NCBI GenBank assembly: GCA_946481695.1
Contig: CAMLON010000010.1
Location: forward strand, 1 to 52,188
Source: an uncultured Bartonella sp.
Lineage (GTDB): Bacteria; Pseudomonadota; Alphaproteobacteria; Rhizobiales; Rhizobiaceae
DNA: 52,188 nt
Reading direction: 5' to 3'
Part shown: piece after piece, positions 25,601-33,923 of the stretch
How the letters are laid out: every line of letters begins with the position of its first letter
Position numbering within the stretch: the first letter of the stretch is position 1
Notes under the pieces: generated by a model
What the model was told of the DNA's origin: nothing
Seen by the model: only the letters and a program-made list of their open reading frames with translations
Databases searched by the model: none
Program-made: the position numbers and the translations under genes

Positions 25601-27359
25601 AGACAAAAAGATCGCACCATTTGCACTTGATGCCAAAGGGAGAACCAATGGCAAATCGGTCAATGTTGATACAAGAATTTCCGGTTCCGGTCTTGATGTT
25701 GAGGCCAGTGGCAAAGTACCGCTGGATGCAGGAAATCTCGATCTTGATATAAGCTTGAAAAACTTGCCCGTTGCTCTGGCAAATGGTTTTGTTGCCAATC
25801 AGAATCTTGGTGGAACCGTCTCCGGTCACGCCCACGTCGGCGGACAGTTGAAAGCACCGACGGCAACATTCAATCTTTCAGGCCAAGGCTTGAGAGCCGA
25901 TCTGTTGGCAAAAAACGGCCTTACGCCAATCAGTTTGAATGCTCAGGCGCGTTATGAAAATAATGTTCTTAATCTTGAACAATTCACTGCAAATGGTGCG
26001 CAAGGGCTTAATATGTCGGCAACTGGCCGCATTCCGGTCAAAGGCGACGGCATTGATCTTCATGTCAAGGGTGCTGCTCCCTTGGCAATTGCCAATCAAT
26101 TCCTTGCCGAACGTGGAACGCAAATTTCCGGCACGGCAAATGTTGATGCGACAATCAGAGGTTCCTTCACAAAACCGGAATTGAATGGTCGTTTTGCTCT
26201 TGCAAATGGTACTTTTATTGATCCGCAAAGCAATTTGCGCCTGAACAATATTGTGGTTGATGCCGGTTTGAGTGGCGAACGTATTGTGCTCGATCGTGCC
26301 ACCGCCTCATCATCTGCTGGCGGCACAATTTCTGCCAATGGTTCTATCTCGACAGATTTTTCTGCCGGAATGCCCGCCGATATGACCGTTCGCCTCAATC
26401 ACACACGCTATAGCGATGGCGAAATGGTTGTTGCTACCGTTGATGGCTCTTTAACAGTGACGGGTGGGCTTTTAAATAATCCGGTGATTGGTGGTGATCT
26501 TACAATCGAAAAGGCTGAAATTACCGTTCCGGATCGTTTCGGTGGAGCAGCTCTGATTGATGTCAAACATAAACATCTTACAAAAGATATTGAAACAACG
26601 CTTGAACGCGCAAAAATTGATACCGGTAGACAGAAAGTTGCAACGACGCCCGCAAAACCTTCCGTTGTCCAGTTGAAATTGCATATCCGTGCACCGAACC
26701 AGATTTTTGTTCGCGGTATGGGGCTTGATGTCGAATTGGGTGGTGAAATCGGTTTGTTCGGTCCGGTCAATGATATTCATCCTGTCGGCGGTTTCCAGAT
26801 GTTGCGGGGCCGGTTTGAAATTCTTTCACAACGCCTCACCTTCACAGAAGGAACGGTGACACTCGTTGGCAATCTCAATCCTGAAGTCAATTTTGTTGCG
26901 ACCACGCAAGGAAGTGACATTACGGTGACGGTAACCGTTAGCGGTACGATCAATGCGCTCAATGTTTCCTTCACTTCGGTTCCTGTTTTGCCTCAGGACG
27001 AAGTTCTCGCCCGTTTGATTTTCAACCGTTCGATCAGCGAACTGTCACCATTCCAGATTGCCCAACTTGCGTCTGCTGCTGCTGAACTTGCCGGTGTTAC
27101 CAACACGTCGCTTCTCGGTTCCTTACGGTCGACTACCGGTCTCGATGATCTTGATGTTGTGACCGATAAACAGGGGAATACCGGTGTTAAAGCCGGTCGC
27201 TATATTCGCGATAATATCTATCTCGGTGTCGAAGCCGGCTCCGGTGGCAACACTAAAGGTACAGTCAATCTGGATATTTCCAAAAACTTGAAAGCCAAAG
27301 GCGCACTTGGTGCACAAGGTGATTCAAGTGTTGGTGTTTTCTATGAAAAAGATTATTAA
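22665..27359 (+). CDS. tamB: Translocation and assembly module protein TamB
   Basis: TamB is a long AsmA-like, inner-membrane-anchored periplasmic protein that spans to TamA and is implicated in outer-membrane protein assembly and phospholipid transport. The 1564-residue protein has an N-terminal signal anchor (AFMTALFLIFAGLTASFAE). More than 1000 residues of repetitive beta-rich sequence with recurrent D/N-x-LDL patterns form the hydrophobic groove. The C-terminal TamB (DUF490) domain includes VPVLPQDEVLARLIFNRS and ELSPFQIAQLASAAAELAG. The first ATG overlaps the tamA stop; a second ATG at 22668 is equally possible. Tight coupling to tamA is the usual TAM operon. Confidence 0.95.
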   Translation: MMKNFSLSAFMTALFLIFAGLTASFAETSSPAGHDTAATEKSWVLSFIESKISSPNRQIRFADIEGALSSNATIGSITIADRQGVWLKITNAKLDWNRLALLRGQVSINELSAEKIDIFRKPLPDTSAPSPQSKGFSIPDLPVAISIKSLDAKTVAFGEPLFNLPSEVSLQGGITLADGDLAARLVMKRLDKPGNFDVLADISNSTNKAKIDIEVSEPENGIVANLLKIKNRPSVALIAKGEGPLDNFELGLSMKAGADPVLNGKFKLQGTESGKSINVNLSGPIVLLMPDEYRAFFGARTELELAALLKKDGGFRLDKFSINGEGVHIAANAETLSDGFLRRLAVKASVKAQTGEAIILPVAGGKTRADNIALNIDYGRNESSMWSGQFIVNNFANENFIAHDITVDMGGDAENLDDVNNRHVGLQISGAINGMATPKSKISDALGKLVNLKVDADILARQPVTIRTVNLSANGLTLWLKGQVEKLQFKGNLGIQADTLEPLAMLSGKPLSGAADIEANGIIGLVGGSFDLDLSGKTVALKTGNETLDRLLAGDVRLSGGLKRDETGITTRQFQLGNNHIKLEANGSFSSDEADMDYQLALSDLNLVNSRMHGAVELQGAARGHNRLVALSLGAKIKEATLSGQKMQDTAIFANAVLDNTSPVATYLSGSVDGTGFFGGEKLKLSGSFSDNDRFKSLNNLDILVGETHVNGNLKQNLEGLIDGNIHVDARDISTLSALLLTDGHGSMTGDFNLSESEGKQSGRLKAHVDKLVFGENHVESLDMNLTLDDPKGAFRVNGFVNASDIRAANFVVNTIKATAKDMDGKTAFQVSADVQNNIKADLSGLLIYPPANGDEVQNGQGDNRRLTIALDSLNVTQDTVHAKLTNPASVILFDDSYRISPLILDVNGGKFSIKGDGGAKLDLELQMDHLPVSLANLVKPDIRATGTLTGQADIKGTPDTPDVAFDMKGEGLSIGLLKDKKIAPFALDAKGRTNGKSVNVDTRISGSGLDVEASGKVPLDAGNLDLDISLKNLPVALANGFVANQNLGGTVSGHAHVGGQLKAPTATFNLSGQGLRADLLAKNGLTPISLNAQARYENNVLNLEQFTANGAQGLNMSATGRIPVKGDGIDLHVKGAAPLAIANQFLAERGTQISGTANVDATIRGSFTKPELNGRFALANGTFIDPQSNLRLNNIVVDAGLSGERIVLDRATASSSAGGTISANGSISTDFSAGMPADMTVRLNHTRYSDGEMVVATVDGSLTVTGGLLNNPVIGGDLTIEKAEITVPDRFGGAALIDVKHKHLTKDIETTLERAKIDTGRQKVATTPAKPSVVQLKLHIRAPNQIFVRGMGLDVELGGEIGLFGPVNDIHPVGGFQMLRGRFEILSQRLTFTEGTVTLVGNLNPEVNFVATTQGSDITVTVTVSGTINALNVSFTSVPVLPQDEVLARLIFNRSISELSPFQIAQLASAAAELAGVTNTSLLGSLRSTTGLDDLDVVTDKQGNTGVKAGRYIRDNIYLGVEAGSGGNTKGTVNLDISKNLKAKGALGAQGDSSVGVFYEKDY

Positions 27360-27434
27360 AACGGGGAATAGTGTTTTCGTCGGAAATCTCCTTCCGGCAT
27401 TCATTCCATCGTCAATCTCAATGCGTAAGGATTA

Positions 27435-27992
27435 ATGATGCCCCGACTTTTTGCCGCATTGGAACTGCCGCATGACGCAGTTTTGTCCTTGTCACTGTTG
27501 CGTGGTGGTTTACCTGGTGCGCGTTTCATTGAAGTCGCGGATTATCATATCACCCTTCGCTTCTTCGGCGACATGAGCAATCAGATGGCTGATGAACTTT
27601 TAGAAAAACTCGATCATATTAAAAGAAAGTCATTCAGCCTTCGCCTCAAAGGCATTGATGTTTTCGGTTCAAAAACACCGCATTCGATTTATGCAAGTGT
27701 AGAACCATGTGAGGAACTCTTGCTTTTACAAAGCGACATTGATCGTATTGCCAAAAGACTTGGGCTCAAATCGGATAAAGGAAAATATATTCCTCACGTG
27801 ACAGTTGCTCGCCTCAAACAGGTGAAGCTTGATGATTTATTGCCCTATCTTTCTTCACATGGCCATTTTGAAACGGGGTATTTTCCGGTTAACCGCTTTG
27901 TGATGATGTCTTCACATGAGTCAATTGGCGGCGGGCCTTATATTGTTGAAGAGCATTGGCAGCTCGACCGACAGCCTTCCTCTTTTGAATAG
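27435..27992 (+). CDS. thpR: RNA 2',3'-cyclic phosphodiesterase (2H family, ThpR/LigT)
   Basis: This 2H phosphoesterase opens 2',3'-cyclic phosphate RNA ends and can ligate some tRNA halves in vitro. The 185-residue protein carries both catalytic HxTx motifs: HITL (His38) and HVTV (His121). LFAALELP at the start and the VNRFVMMSSHES segment are typical of the family. AAGGA precedes two adjacent ATGs (27435 and 27438). It lies 75 bases after tamB with no terminator between, so it may be the last gene of the tamAB unit. A CGGAAC hexamer array follows at 28011. Confidence 0.93.
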   Translation: MMPRLFAALELPHDAVLSLSLLRGGLPGARFIEVADYHITLRFFGDMSNQMADELLEKLDHIKRKSFSLRLKGIDVFGSKTPHSIYASVEPCEELLLLQSDIDRIAKRLGLKSDKGKYIPHVTVARLKQVKLDDLLPYLSSHGHFETGYFPVNRFVMMSSHESIGGGPYIVEEHWQLDRQPSSFE

Positions 27993-28010
27993 AGAAATTT
28001 TATAATTTAT

Positions 28011-28052
28011 CGGAACCGGAACCGGAACCGGAACCGAAACTGAAACCGGAAC
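28011..28052. repeat. CGGAAC hexanucleotide array
   Basis: Seven tandem hexamers, five perfect CGGAAC and two degenerate (CGAAAC, TGAAAC), fill the spacer between thpR and the convergent glycosyltransferase operon. It is outside both genes as called, at the junction between conserved genes and the glycan island. Confidence 0.95.
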
Positions 28053-28110
28053 GGCATCGCGGTTTATAAACACGATCGACGCGCGAATGTCGGCCTTGAG
28101 TGGCAAGTTC

Positions 28111-29082
28111 CTACTTTTTGTGCCTTGACAGTTTCGACATCAATTTTGAAACAAATGATGTTTTACGAAGCATTTCCTGTTCAAAGCGTTTTCTGTCGTC
28201 AACCGTCAAGATTTGATCGAGAATCTGTTTTCCAAGTTTATTCCTGTCGATCTGTTTGAATTTGTAACAGAGTTCCTGATAGGCAAAGGGGCTCAATGCA
28301 TTTTTGTAATCATATCCTGTGCGGGATTTTGTCGCTTGCAATTCACGCGCAATTGTCTGCAAAATCTCGACAATCTCACCTTGTCTGTTGCTGGCATTCA
28401 TAATCGAATTTTTCCGGTTGATACGATAATATATCAATCGTTCCCAGACCACAGAAAGCGTTTTCGCGTTCAATAGCGTGTTGAAATAAAACGGCATATC
28501 CTCGAAAATAAGACCTTCAGGAAAACGTGCGTTTATTTTTTCGATGAGTGAGCGTTTGGTGATCTTGTTCCATGCGACAACAAATGAATCATAGGAAAAG
28601 ATTTTTTCAGGCTCGATATCCTCAAGAGAAAAGGAATGATGTGTTCCTCTGAACTTTTTGAACAATGGCAGTGCGGTTTGATTGTCTTCCTCGGTGATAT
28701 TGCCGGTTTGGTCATCAAGATAGGCTGTTTGACAATATACAATATCGCAATCGTATTTTTTAGCCGGTTCATAAAGCTTTTTATATGCATCCGGATTAAT
28801 TTTGTCGTCGGAGTCAAGAAAAGCAATGTAATCACCTGTTGCTAGAGAGATTGCTGTGTTTCTTGCAGCGCCCAAACCACCATTTTGCTTTCGAACAGCG
28901 GTAATTCTTTTATCGCGGGGTGCATATTCGGCAATGATCCGAGGACTTTCATCAGTACTGCCGTCGTCAACAATAATGATTTCCAAGTCTGTGAAGGATT
29001 GCGAAACAACGCTATCAAGGCATTCACGCAACCATGGAGCAACGTTATAAACCGGTATAATAACGGATATTGCTGGAGCCAT
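28111..29082 (-). CDS. GT2-family glycosyltransferase
   Basis: A 323-residue family 2 (GT-A fold) transferase that should add a sugar from a nucleotide donor to a surface glycan at the cytoplasmic face. Evidence: ISVIIPVYNVAPWLRECLDS at the N-terminus, IIIVDDGSTDES, NGGLGAARNTAI, the metal-binding DSDD (residues 90-93) and a FEDMPF motif where the catalytic base is expected. The basic C-terminal tail could bind the membrane. It starts two bases after the preceding GT32-like gene and is last in a three-gene minus-strand operon. Donor and acceptor are unknown; sequence alone does not separate capsule, O-antigen or exopolysaccharide roles. Confidence 0.88.
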   Translation of the reverse strand: MAPAISVIIPVYNVAPWLRECLDSVVSQSFTDLEIIIVDDGSTDESPRIIAEYAPRDKRITAVRKQNGGLGAARNTAISLATGDYIAFLDSDDKINPDAYKKLYEPAKKYDCDIVYCQTAYLDDQTGNITEEDNQTALPLFKKFRGTHHSFSLEDIEPEKIFSYDSFVVAWNKITKRSLIEKINARFPEGLIFEDMPFYFNTLLNAKTLSVVWERLIYYRINRKNSIMNASNRQGEIVEILQTIARELQATKSRTGYDYKNALSPFAYQELCYKFKQIDRNKLGKQILDQILTVDDRKRFEQEMLRKTSFVSKLMSKLSRHKK

Positions 29083-29084
29083 TC

Positions 29085-30008
29085 TTATTTGCCGTAAAGA
29101 GGAATTGTATTAAAAAGATAAACATATTCTTTGTGGCGTGGTTTTCTCACGACAATAAGGGGCAAGCCGAAGATATAATATTTCACACCAAAACTTTTCC
29201 TTTTTACGCGATATAACCATTTGGGACAGGATGATGTCACTTGTTGGGGAATGTTTTCTTGTGGAGGAAGATTTCCCTGCTTCAGCTTCTCCAAATAAGT
29301 CAGGCGCCCGGTTTTCAGCCATTCCATATCTTCTTCATTACGCCAACTCGCTTTCCACCAATGAATACTGAAATTATTTTTTGTAAGGCAATTGTCGCTG
29401 AATTTTTCGCCGTAGCGGAACGGGTAAAATGTTTCTTCCGGGTATATGATTATATCCGATAATCGGGTTATTTTGGAAACGCGACGACTATCGAATGGAG
29501 CAAAGTTATAATCCCTCTTCAGGATATATGTCATTATCTCTGGTAACAGATGCCGCGGTCCCTTGAAGATCTCGTTCTTTTCGTAATAATCAAGCATAGA
29601 TTTTAGAAAAGGGTGGTGTTTCACACCTCCTATAATGGCACCATTTACTTCTGTAGGAGATTGAAACCCCACAAAAAGGGACGCAGATAACAGGGGATCG
29701 AAACTTTTTGACGCAGTGACATCGGTGTCAAGATAAATGCCACCATAATCATGCAAAACTTTGAGACGCACATAATCCGAGACATAAGCCCATAATTTGC
29801 GGTCATATACGGCTTTCAACCATTGGCATTGTTCAAGTGTTGCTTTAAAATCAAACCACTCGGATTTTTCTTCACCGATTTTGATGATCTCATAATCGGG
29901 CATGGCAAGTTTCCAGGTCTGGATACAGGCATGGACATCGGCCGGTATATCATCACCAAACCAGACGTAAAAAAGACGCTTGGGCAATTGTGATGTTTTT
30001 TTCATCAT
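29085..30008 (-). CDS. GT32-like glycosyltransferase with DXD sugar-binding motif
   Basis: A 307-residue protein of the Gly_transf_sug (DXD) type, related to capsular polysaccharide and Och1-like transferases. Visible signs are PKRLFYVWFGDDIPADVHAC at the start, KLWAYVSDYVRLKVLHDYGG, and the DXD motif in YLDTDVTAS (Asp94, Asp96). HHPFLKSMLDYYEK and HWWKASW follow, the latter matching the SW-type C-terminal motif of the family. AAGG precedes adjacent ATGs at 30008 and 30005. It is the middle gene of the operon, 9 bases after the upstream GT2 gene. Members transfer hexoses or HexNAc residues; the sugar here cannot be read from sequence. Confidence 0.85.
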   Translation of the reverse strand: MMKKTSQLPKRLFYVWFGDDIPADVHACIQTWKLAMPDYEIIKIGEEKSEWFDFKATLEQCQWLKAVYDRKLWAYVSDYVRLKVLHDYGGIYLDTDVTASKSFDPLLSASLFVGFQSPTEVNGAIIGGVKHHPFLKSMLDYYEKNEIFKGPRHLLPEIMTYILKRDYNFAPFDSRRVSKITRLSDIIIYPEETFYPFRYGEKFSDNCLTKNNFSIHWWKASWRNEEDMEWLKTGRLTYLEKLKQGNLPPQENIPQQVTSSCPKWLYRVKRKSFGVKYYIFGLPLIVVRKPRHKEYVYLFNTIPLYGK

Positions 30009-30017
30009 GAACCTTAC

Positions 30018-30959
30018 TTATCGACGGAAAAAATTGATTATACGTTTGGCGAAGTTGGTTTTTTGACCCGATATATCAGCAGCTATTTCCAAAAGATAGT
30101 TTTTCTCGGATTCGTTCAAGCCAACAAAGGGCGATTTTATAAATTTGCGAGCCATATCTTCTTTTCCCCATCTAATATGTTGTTCGGCAATTTTTTTCAA
30201 TGTCGGGGATATATCAAGGCGATAAGGCAGTTTGGATGCGATCGCAAAAATTTTTGCCAATACGGTCATCCGGTCATTATTGTTGGCTTTCTGTTTGGCA
30301 GGAAGTGCACAAACCGAATTCGGATTATCGCGATTGTAAAAATAATATTCATCGGGAACAAAAACCAACTTTTCGGCTCCGTTTAGCGCCTCGAAATTGA
30401 AAAGAATGTCTTCGGCAAATCCGTTATAACCTTTCTGCTCAAGAAATGAGATTTCACGGTTCATCAACGAAGAACGTCTGTAGATTTTCCCATGAACTGC
30501 GGGAAAAAATATCTGGCATAACAGTTCGTTTTTTTCAACAGGTTCAGTATAAAGAGATTGGTGATAGTCTTCTCTATAGGAACACTTGTCATGATGGACA
30601 ATCGAATGATTGGTAAAAGCAATATCGGCGTTGTTTCTGTCGCTTGCAGCAACAAGGACGTCTATAAATTTTTCAGAAATCCAATCATCAGAATCCACAA
30701 AACAGAGATAATCTCCCGTTGCCAGTCTAATGCCGGTATTTCTGGTTTTTGTTATGCCTTGATTTTTTTGATGAAAAACGCAGATGCGTGAATCTTTTTT
30801 AGCATATTGGTCACAAATTTCTCCAGACCGATCCTTACTTCCGTCATCAATTACGATAATTTCCAAATTGGAAAAAGTCTGATTACAAATTGATGCAAGT
30901 GTTTTTTCAATGAAATTTTCAACGTTGAAAACCGGTACTATGACAGAAACTTTTACCAT
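30018..30959 (-). CDS. GT2-family glycosyltransferase
   Basis: The first gene of the minus-strand glycan operon encodes a 313-residue GT2 enzyme. The GT-A core shows VSVIVPVFNVENFIEKTLAS, IVIDDGSKDRSGEI, QGITKTRNTGIRLATGDY and DSDD (residues 89-92), with FAEDILFN as the probable catalytic-base region. It resembles its neighbour at 28111 in architecture but is clearly diverged, so the pair is not a recent duplication. AGGA lies upstream of the ATG. The divergent 466-base spacer to 31425 should hold its promoter. Role: one glycosyl transfer in a surface polysaccharide or lipid-linked glycan. Confidence 0.88.
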   Translation of the reverse strand: MVKVSVIVPVFNVENFIEKTLASICNQTFSNLEIIVIDDGSKDRSGEICDQYAKKDSRICVFHQKNQGITKTRNTGIRLATGDYLCFVDSDDWISEKFIDVLVAASDRNNADIAFTNHSIVHHDKCSYREDYHQSLYTEPVEKNELLCQIFFPAVHGKIYRRSSLMNREISFLEQKGYNGFAEDILFNFEALNGAEKLVFVPDEYYFYNRDNPNSVCALPAKQKANNNDRMTVLAKIFAIASKLPYRLDISPTLKKIAEQHIRWGKEDMARKFIKSPFVGLNESEKNYLLEIAADISGQKTNFAKRIINFFRR

Positions 30960-31080
30960 TTTTCTTATTAATTCCTTAAGTGCCGCGCAAGAAGATATGC
31001 GTTATCAGAGCTGTTATCTCAAATAAGCATCATATGTAAACATATTGGCGTAAATGTAGCAAAAATTAGAGTCCATCATC

Positions 31081-31102
31081 TGTCATGCTATTGTCATGCT
31101 AT
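31081..31102. repeat. Perfect 11-bp tandem duplication
   Basis: TGTCATGCTAT occurs twice in direct succession (31081-31091 and 31092-31102) in the divergent glycosyltransferase spacer. Confidence 0.92.
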
Positions 31103-31374
31103 ATATTATTGCTTTATTCTGATCGCCGTGCTGGAACGCTTACGAATGATTAACATCAGTTATCGTTAAAAATACTTCTAGACAATTACGATTAAACATG
31201 CAACCTTAAGTAGTATTTTGTTAAGAACAAAATTACCCATCTCATGTCCAATCACCAGTTGATTGCTTACCAATGTGCTATGATATATAAGTCGAAGCGA
31301 ATCAGGAAGGGCCAAAAATTTAGTCAATTTTTCGCATCGTCACATATAAAATAGTAAGAAATCTGTAGCCACGG

Positions 31375-31406
31375 ATTGCTATAATTAAACATTGCTATAA
31401 TTAGGC
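31375..31406 (+). promoter_or_regulatory. Duplicated extended -10 promoter element
   Basis: Two adjacent 16-bp units match at 14 of 16 positions and each contains TGCTATAAT, a perfect extended -10 (TGnTATAAT; hexamers at 31380-31385 and 31396-31401). No good -35 lies upstream, which extended -10 promoters can tolerate. They sit 25-46 bases before the ATG of the downstream glycosyltransferase. Confidence 0.65.
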
Positions 31407-31425
31407 AAAGACGAAATTAACAACC

Positions 31426-32571
31426 ATGAATAGCAAAAAAAATATTCAAAATTCCAGTATTGGTGGCGTTATGGATGTCTCTATTATTTGTGCAACGATA
31501 GAACGTCCGGATTTGGTAGAGCGGTTTATTAATTCGGTTAGAAAATTTTATCAAGATATTCCAATTATTATTGGGGATCAAAGTCGAGATCAAAAAAAAC
31601 TGGAGTCTTTCTACAAAAGAAATGAAGTCCACTGTCTTCGATTGCCCTTTGATTGTGGTGTCGCCTATGCTCGCAATGAGTGTGTAAAGGCTGTAAAAAC
31701 CAAATTCATACTTTTGTGCGACGACGATTTTGTATTCACTGACGAAACAGATATCAATATTCCGCTTCAAGCGCTGAAAAAATTTCCGGAAATCGGAATT
31801 GTCACGGGCGCAGTCATTGACCATCATAAAGCGGGTAACTCGGTATATTTTCAGAAACGTTATTATGAAAAATTCATCTATCTTGATAAAGAAAGAAGGA
31901 CATTTTGCTCCGTTCCTATTTCTTATATAAAACCACACATATACGAAACGCCAGGGCATACCTTTTATCAATGTGACATTGGCCTGAATTTTGCCGTCAT
32001 GCGTAAAGATATTTTTAAAGACGGTATTGAATGGGATAGTCGCTTCAAATGTAACGGCGAACACGAAGATTTTTACTTGAATTTGAAATATAACAGTCAT
32101 TGGAAGGTTGCTTACACCCCGGAATTCTATTGCAATCATGAACATTTGAGCAATTCAACTTATGTAAAGTTGCGGGATCGACAGGATGGATGGCTTGAAT
32201 TCGGAAAGAAATGGGGAATAGAACAGCATCTGGAATTCGGATATGGTTTGCGTAATATGAGTTCTTATTTATCGGGTGACCGGCATAGAGAACTCATAAC
32301 ATCAGCAGAAAGCCTGCCAATTTACAAAGAACGATACATGCGTATATTTCCTAATGGGGATTGTGTTGCAAGTGAAGTGAAGAATATCATTTCGGCTGAA
32401 TATAGCGCCGATGAGCTTGTTTCTTCGATCGGAGTCTCGTACAAGGTACTCATAAAAGATTATCACAAGTTTCAAAATGCAAGATCTACGATTACGTGGA
32501 AAATTTTTAGACCGATGATGCGGCTTGAAGGAACTATACGCAAGCTATTAGGGAAAGTTACATCCACATGA
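31426..32571 (+). CDS. GT-A type glycosyltransferase (GT2-like)
   Basis: The 381-residue protein has a GT-A nucleotide-sugar fold: VSIICATIERPDLVERFINS, GVAYARNECVKA, a metal-binding CDDDF (Asp99-101) and GEHEDFYL at about residue 211, the likely acceptor or catalytic acidic motif. CDIGLNFAVMRKDIF before it is typical of GT2-like enzymes that act on surface glycans. The C-terminal ~120 residues are not recognised. An alternative start at 31471 (MDVSIICATIERP), with GGTGG 4 bases upstream, would remove a polar 15-residue leader and better fits family N-termini. Its stop overlaps the next ATG (ATGA), so the two are co-translated. Codon use is AT-rich relative to flanking housekeeping genes. Confidence 0.78.
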   Translation: MNSKKNIQNSSIGGVMDVSIICATIERPDLVERFINSVRKFYQDIPIIIGDQSRDQKKLESFYKRNEVHCLRLPFDCGVAYARNECVKAVKTKFILLCDDDFVFTDETDINIPLQALKKFPEIGIVTGAVIDHHKAGNSVYFQKRYYEKFIYLDKERRTFCSVPISYIKPHIYETPGHTFYQCDIGLNFAVMRKDIFKDGIEWDSRFKCNGEHEDFYLNLKYNSHWKVAYTPEFYCNHEHLSNSTYVKLRDRQDGWLEFGKKWGIEQHLEFGYGLRNMSSYLSGDRHRELITSAESLPIYKERYMRIFPNGDCVASEVKNIISAEYSADELVSSIGVSYKVLIKDYHKFQNARSTITWKIFRPMMRLEGTIRKLLGKVTST

Positions 32572-33488
32572 CTGAATTGGAAAAGAAAGCGACGATCATT
32601 ATATGCACATGCAATCGTGCACGAAGTTTGAAACGTACATTGGATTCCTTTTTTTCTATTTATAGCCAACCTCTTGTCGAGGTTCTTGTTGTTGATAATA
32701 ATTCGTCAGACGACACAAAGAATATATGCCTGGGTTATAAATCGCAAGGTGTGAAATATTTGTTCCAACCTGTGGTAGGGTTGTCTCACGCTCGCAATTT
32801 CGGTTTGGAACATATGGATCGCGATATCGCCATCTTTGTTGATGACGATGTAACGTTTCGAGGTGGTTGGCTTGAAAATCTTCTTCTTCCGTTCCAGCGA
32901 AATGATGTCGGAGTTGTAGGGGGAGAGCTATTGCCTGTTTGGGAAGTACCACGTCCTGATTGGCTTAGCGATCATCGGCTCGGAAATTATTCAGTATGCT
33001 TGAATTGGTCCAGTCAGACGAAAGAGATTGAAGGTGACGAGTGGCTTTGCGAGGGCAATATAGCATTTTGGAAGAGTGCTCTGGATGCAGCCGGTCGTTT
33101 TCCGGTAAATTTGGGGAGAATTGGTCCTATTCTTCTTTCGGGAGAAGGAGCAGTCGTTGATGTCATCCGTTATAACGGAATGAAAGCGGTTTTCTCCCCT
33201 GCTTCTGTCGTTGACCACCATATTTCAAAGGGGCGATTGTCGCCTAAATGGTTGGCTAAACGTATTTTCTGGCAAGGGATAACTCAAGGAGTAGTTGAGG
33301 AATATCTGAGACAGAAAATAGATTTTAACGGTATGAATCATGAATGGCGTGATTTGCGGTTGCCGACCGATATGAAAACATGGGCTTCTATATTCAATTC
33401 GTTACCGGACTCCAATTTTGAACAGCGACTGAACGAGTTATATGATTTGGGATATGCATTGCAACGCACAGGCTTTATAGACAATTAG
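32568..33488 (+). CDS. GT2-family glycosyltransferase
   Basis: A 306-residue GT2 enzyme. Motifs: ATIIICTCNRARSLKRTLDS, LVVDNNSSDDT, VGLSHARNFGLEHM, the metal-binding DDD in FVDDDVTF (residues 92-94) and a conserved central GGELLPVWEVPRPDWL. The CEGNIAFWKSALDAAGRFP segment recalls GT2 enzymes that carry (C/G)xNxAFRR near the acceptor site. The ATG lies inside the stop of the previous gene (ATGA overlap), which points to a two-gene unit driven by the duplicated -10 element. No membrane helix is obvious. Donor and product are unknown; a surface or secreted glycan is the natural inference. Confidence 0.86.
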   Translation: MTELEKKATIIICTCNRARSLKRTLDSFFSIYSQPLVEVLVVDNNSSDDTKNICLGYKSQGVKYLFQPVVGLSHARNFGLEHMDRDIAIFVDDDVTFRGGWLENLLLPFQRNDVGVVGGELLPVWEVPRPDWLSDHRLGNYSVCLNWSSQTKEIEGDEWLCEGNIAFWKSALDAAGRFPVNLGRIGPILLSGEGAVVDVIRYNGMKAVFSPASVVDHHISKGRLSPKWLAKRIFWQGITQGVVEEYLRQKIDFNGMNHEWRDLRLPTDMKTWASIFNSLPDSNFEQRLNELYDLGYALQRTGFIDN

Positions 33489-33923
33489 GCTTCAAAAAAA
33501 TAATTTGAAACGGTTGACGCCGGCTCGCTTTGACAATTAGCAAAACTGCATTCCTTATTTTTGTCAAAAATTTACAGCTTTTTTCTATATAAGTAGTTTT
33601 TTGATATTTGTTAAATACCGGTACCGAGAGTTAAGCTCAGACAGTGTTTCAAGAAGCCAGAGAGTAATTTCATTCTTGAATGACGGTTGTGGAAAAAATT
33701 ATTCCTGAACAAAAATATATTAAATTGTTATTGTTCAAGGTGAATTTTCTGCAAATTACGGAAACTATTGAGTTAACATTTCTAGGCAAATTGCCGGGAT
33801 CCAAACTTGCTAAGCAGGCTAAATTTTCGAGAATATCCAATTTGCGTTTTAAGCAGTAAAAATCTATAACGTAAATTTATTCGTTTCTTATCTATTTTAA
33901 AGCTTTTGATTCAAGGACATCTT
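33489..33923. other. AT-rich spacer upstream of the FkbM-type gene
   Basis: This 435-base spacer has a weak TTCAAA/TTTGAA hairpin close to the preceding stop and no clear terminator. No gene, strong promoter or repeat is visible. It probably holds the promoter for the methyltransferase gene. Confidence 0.5.

Larger units (their letters stand above)
30960..31425. other. Divergent spacer between the two glycosyltransferase operons
   Basis: This 466-base AT-rich spacer should hold promoters for both directions. It contains a perfect 11-bp tandem duplication at 31081-31102 and a duplicated TATAAT-containing 16-mer at 31375-31406 just before the plus-strand gene. No gene is visible. Confidence 0.65.
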
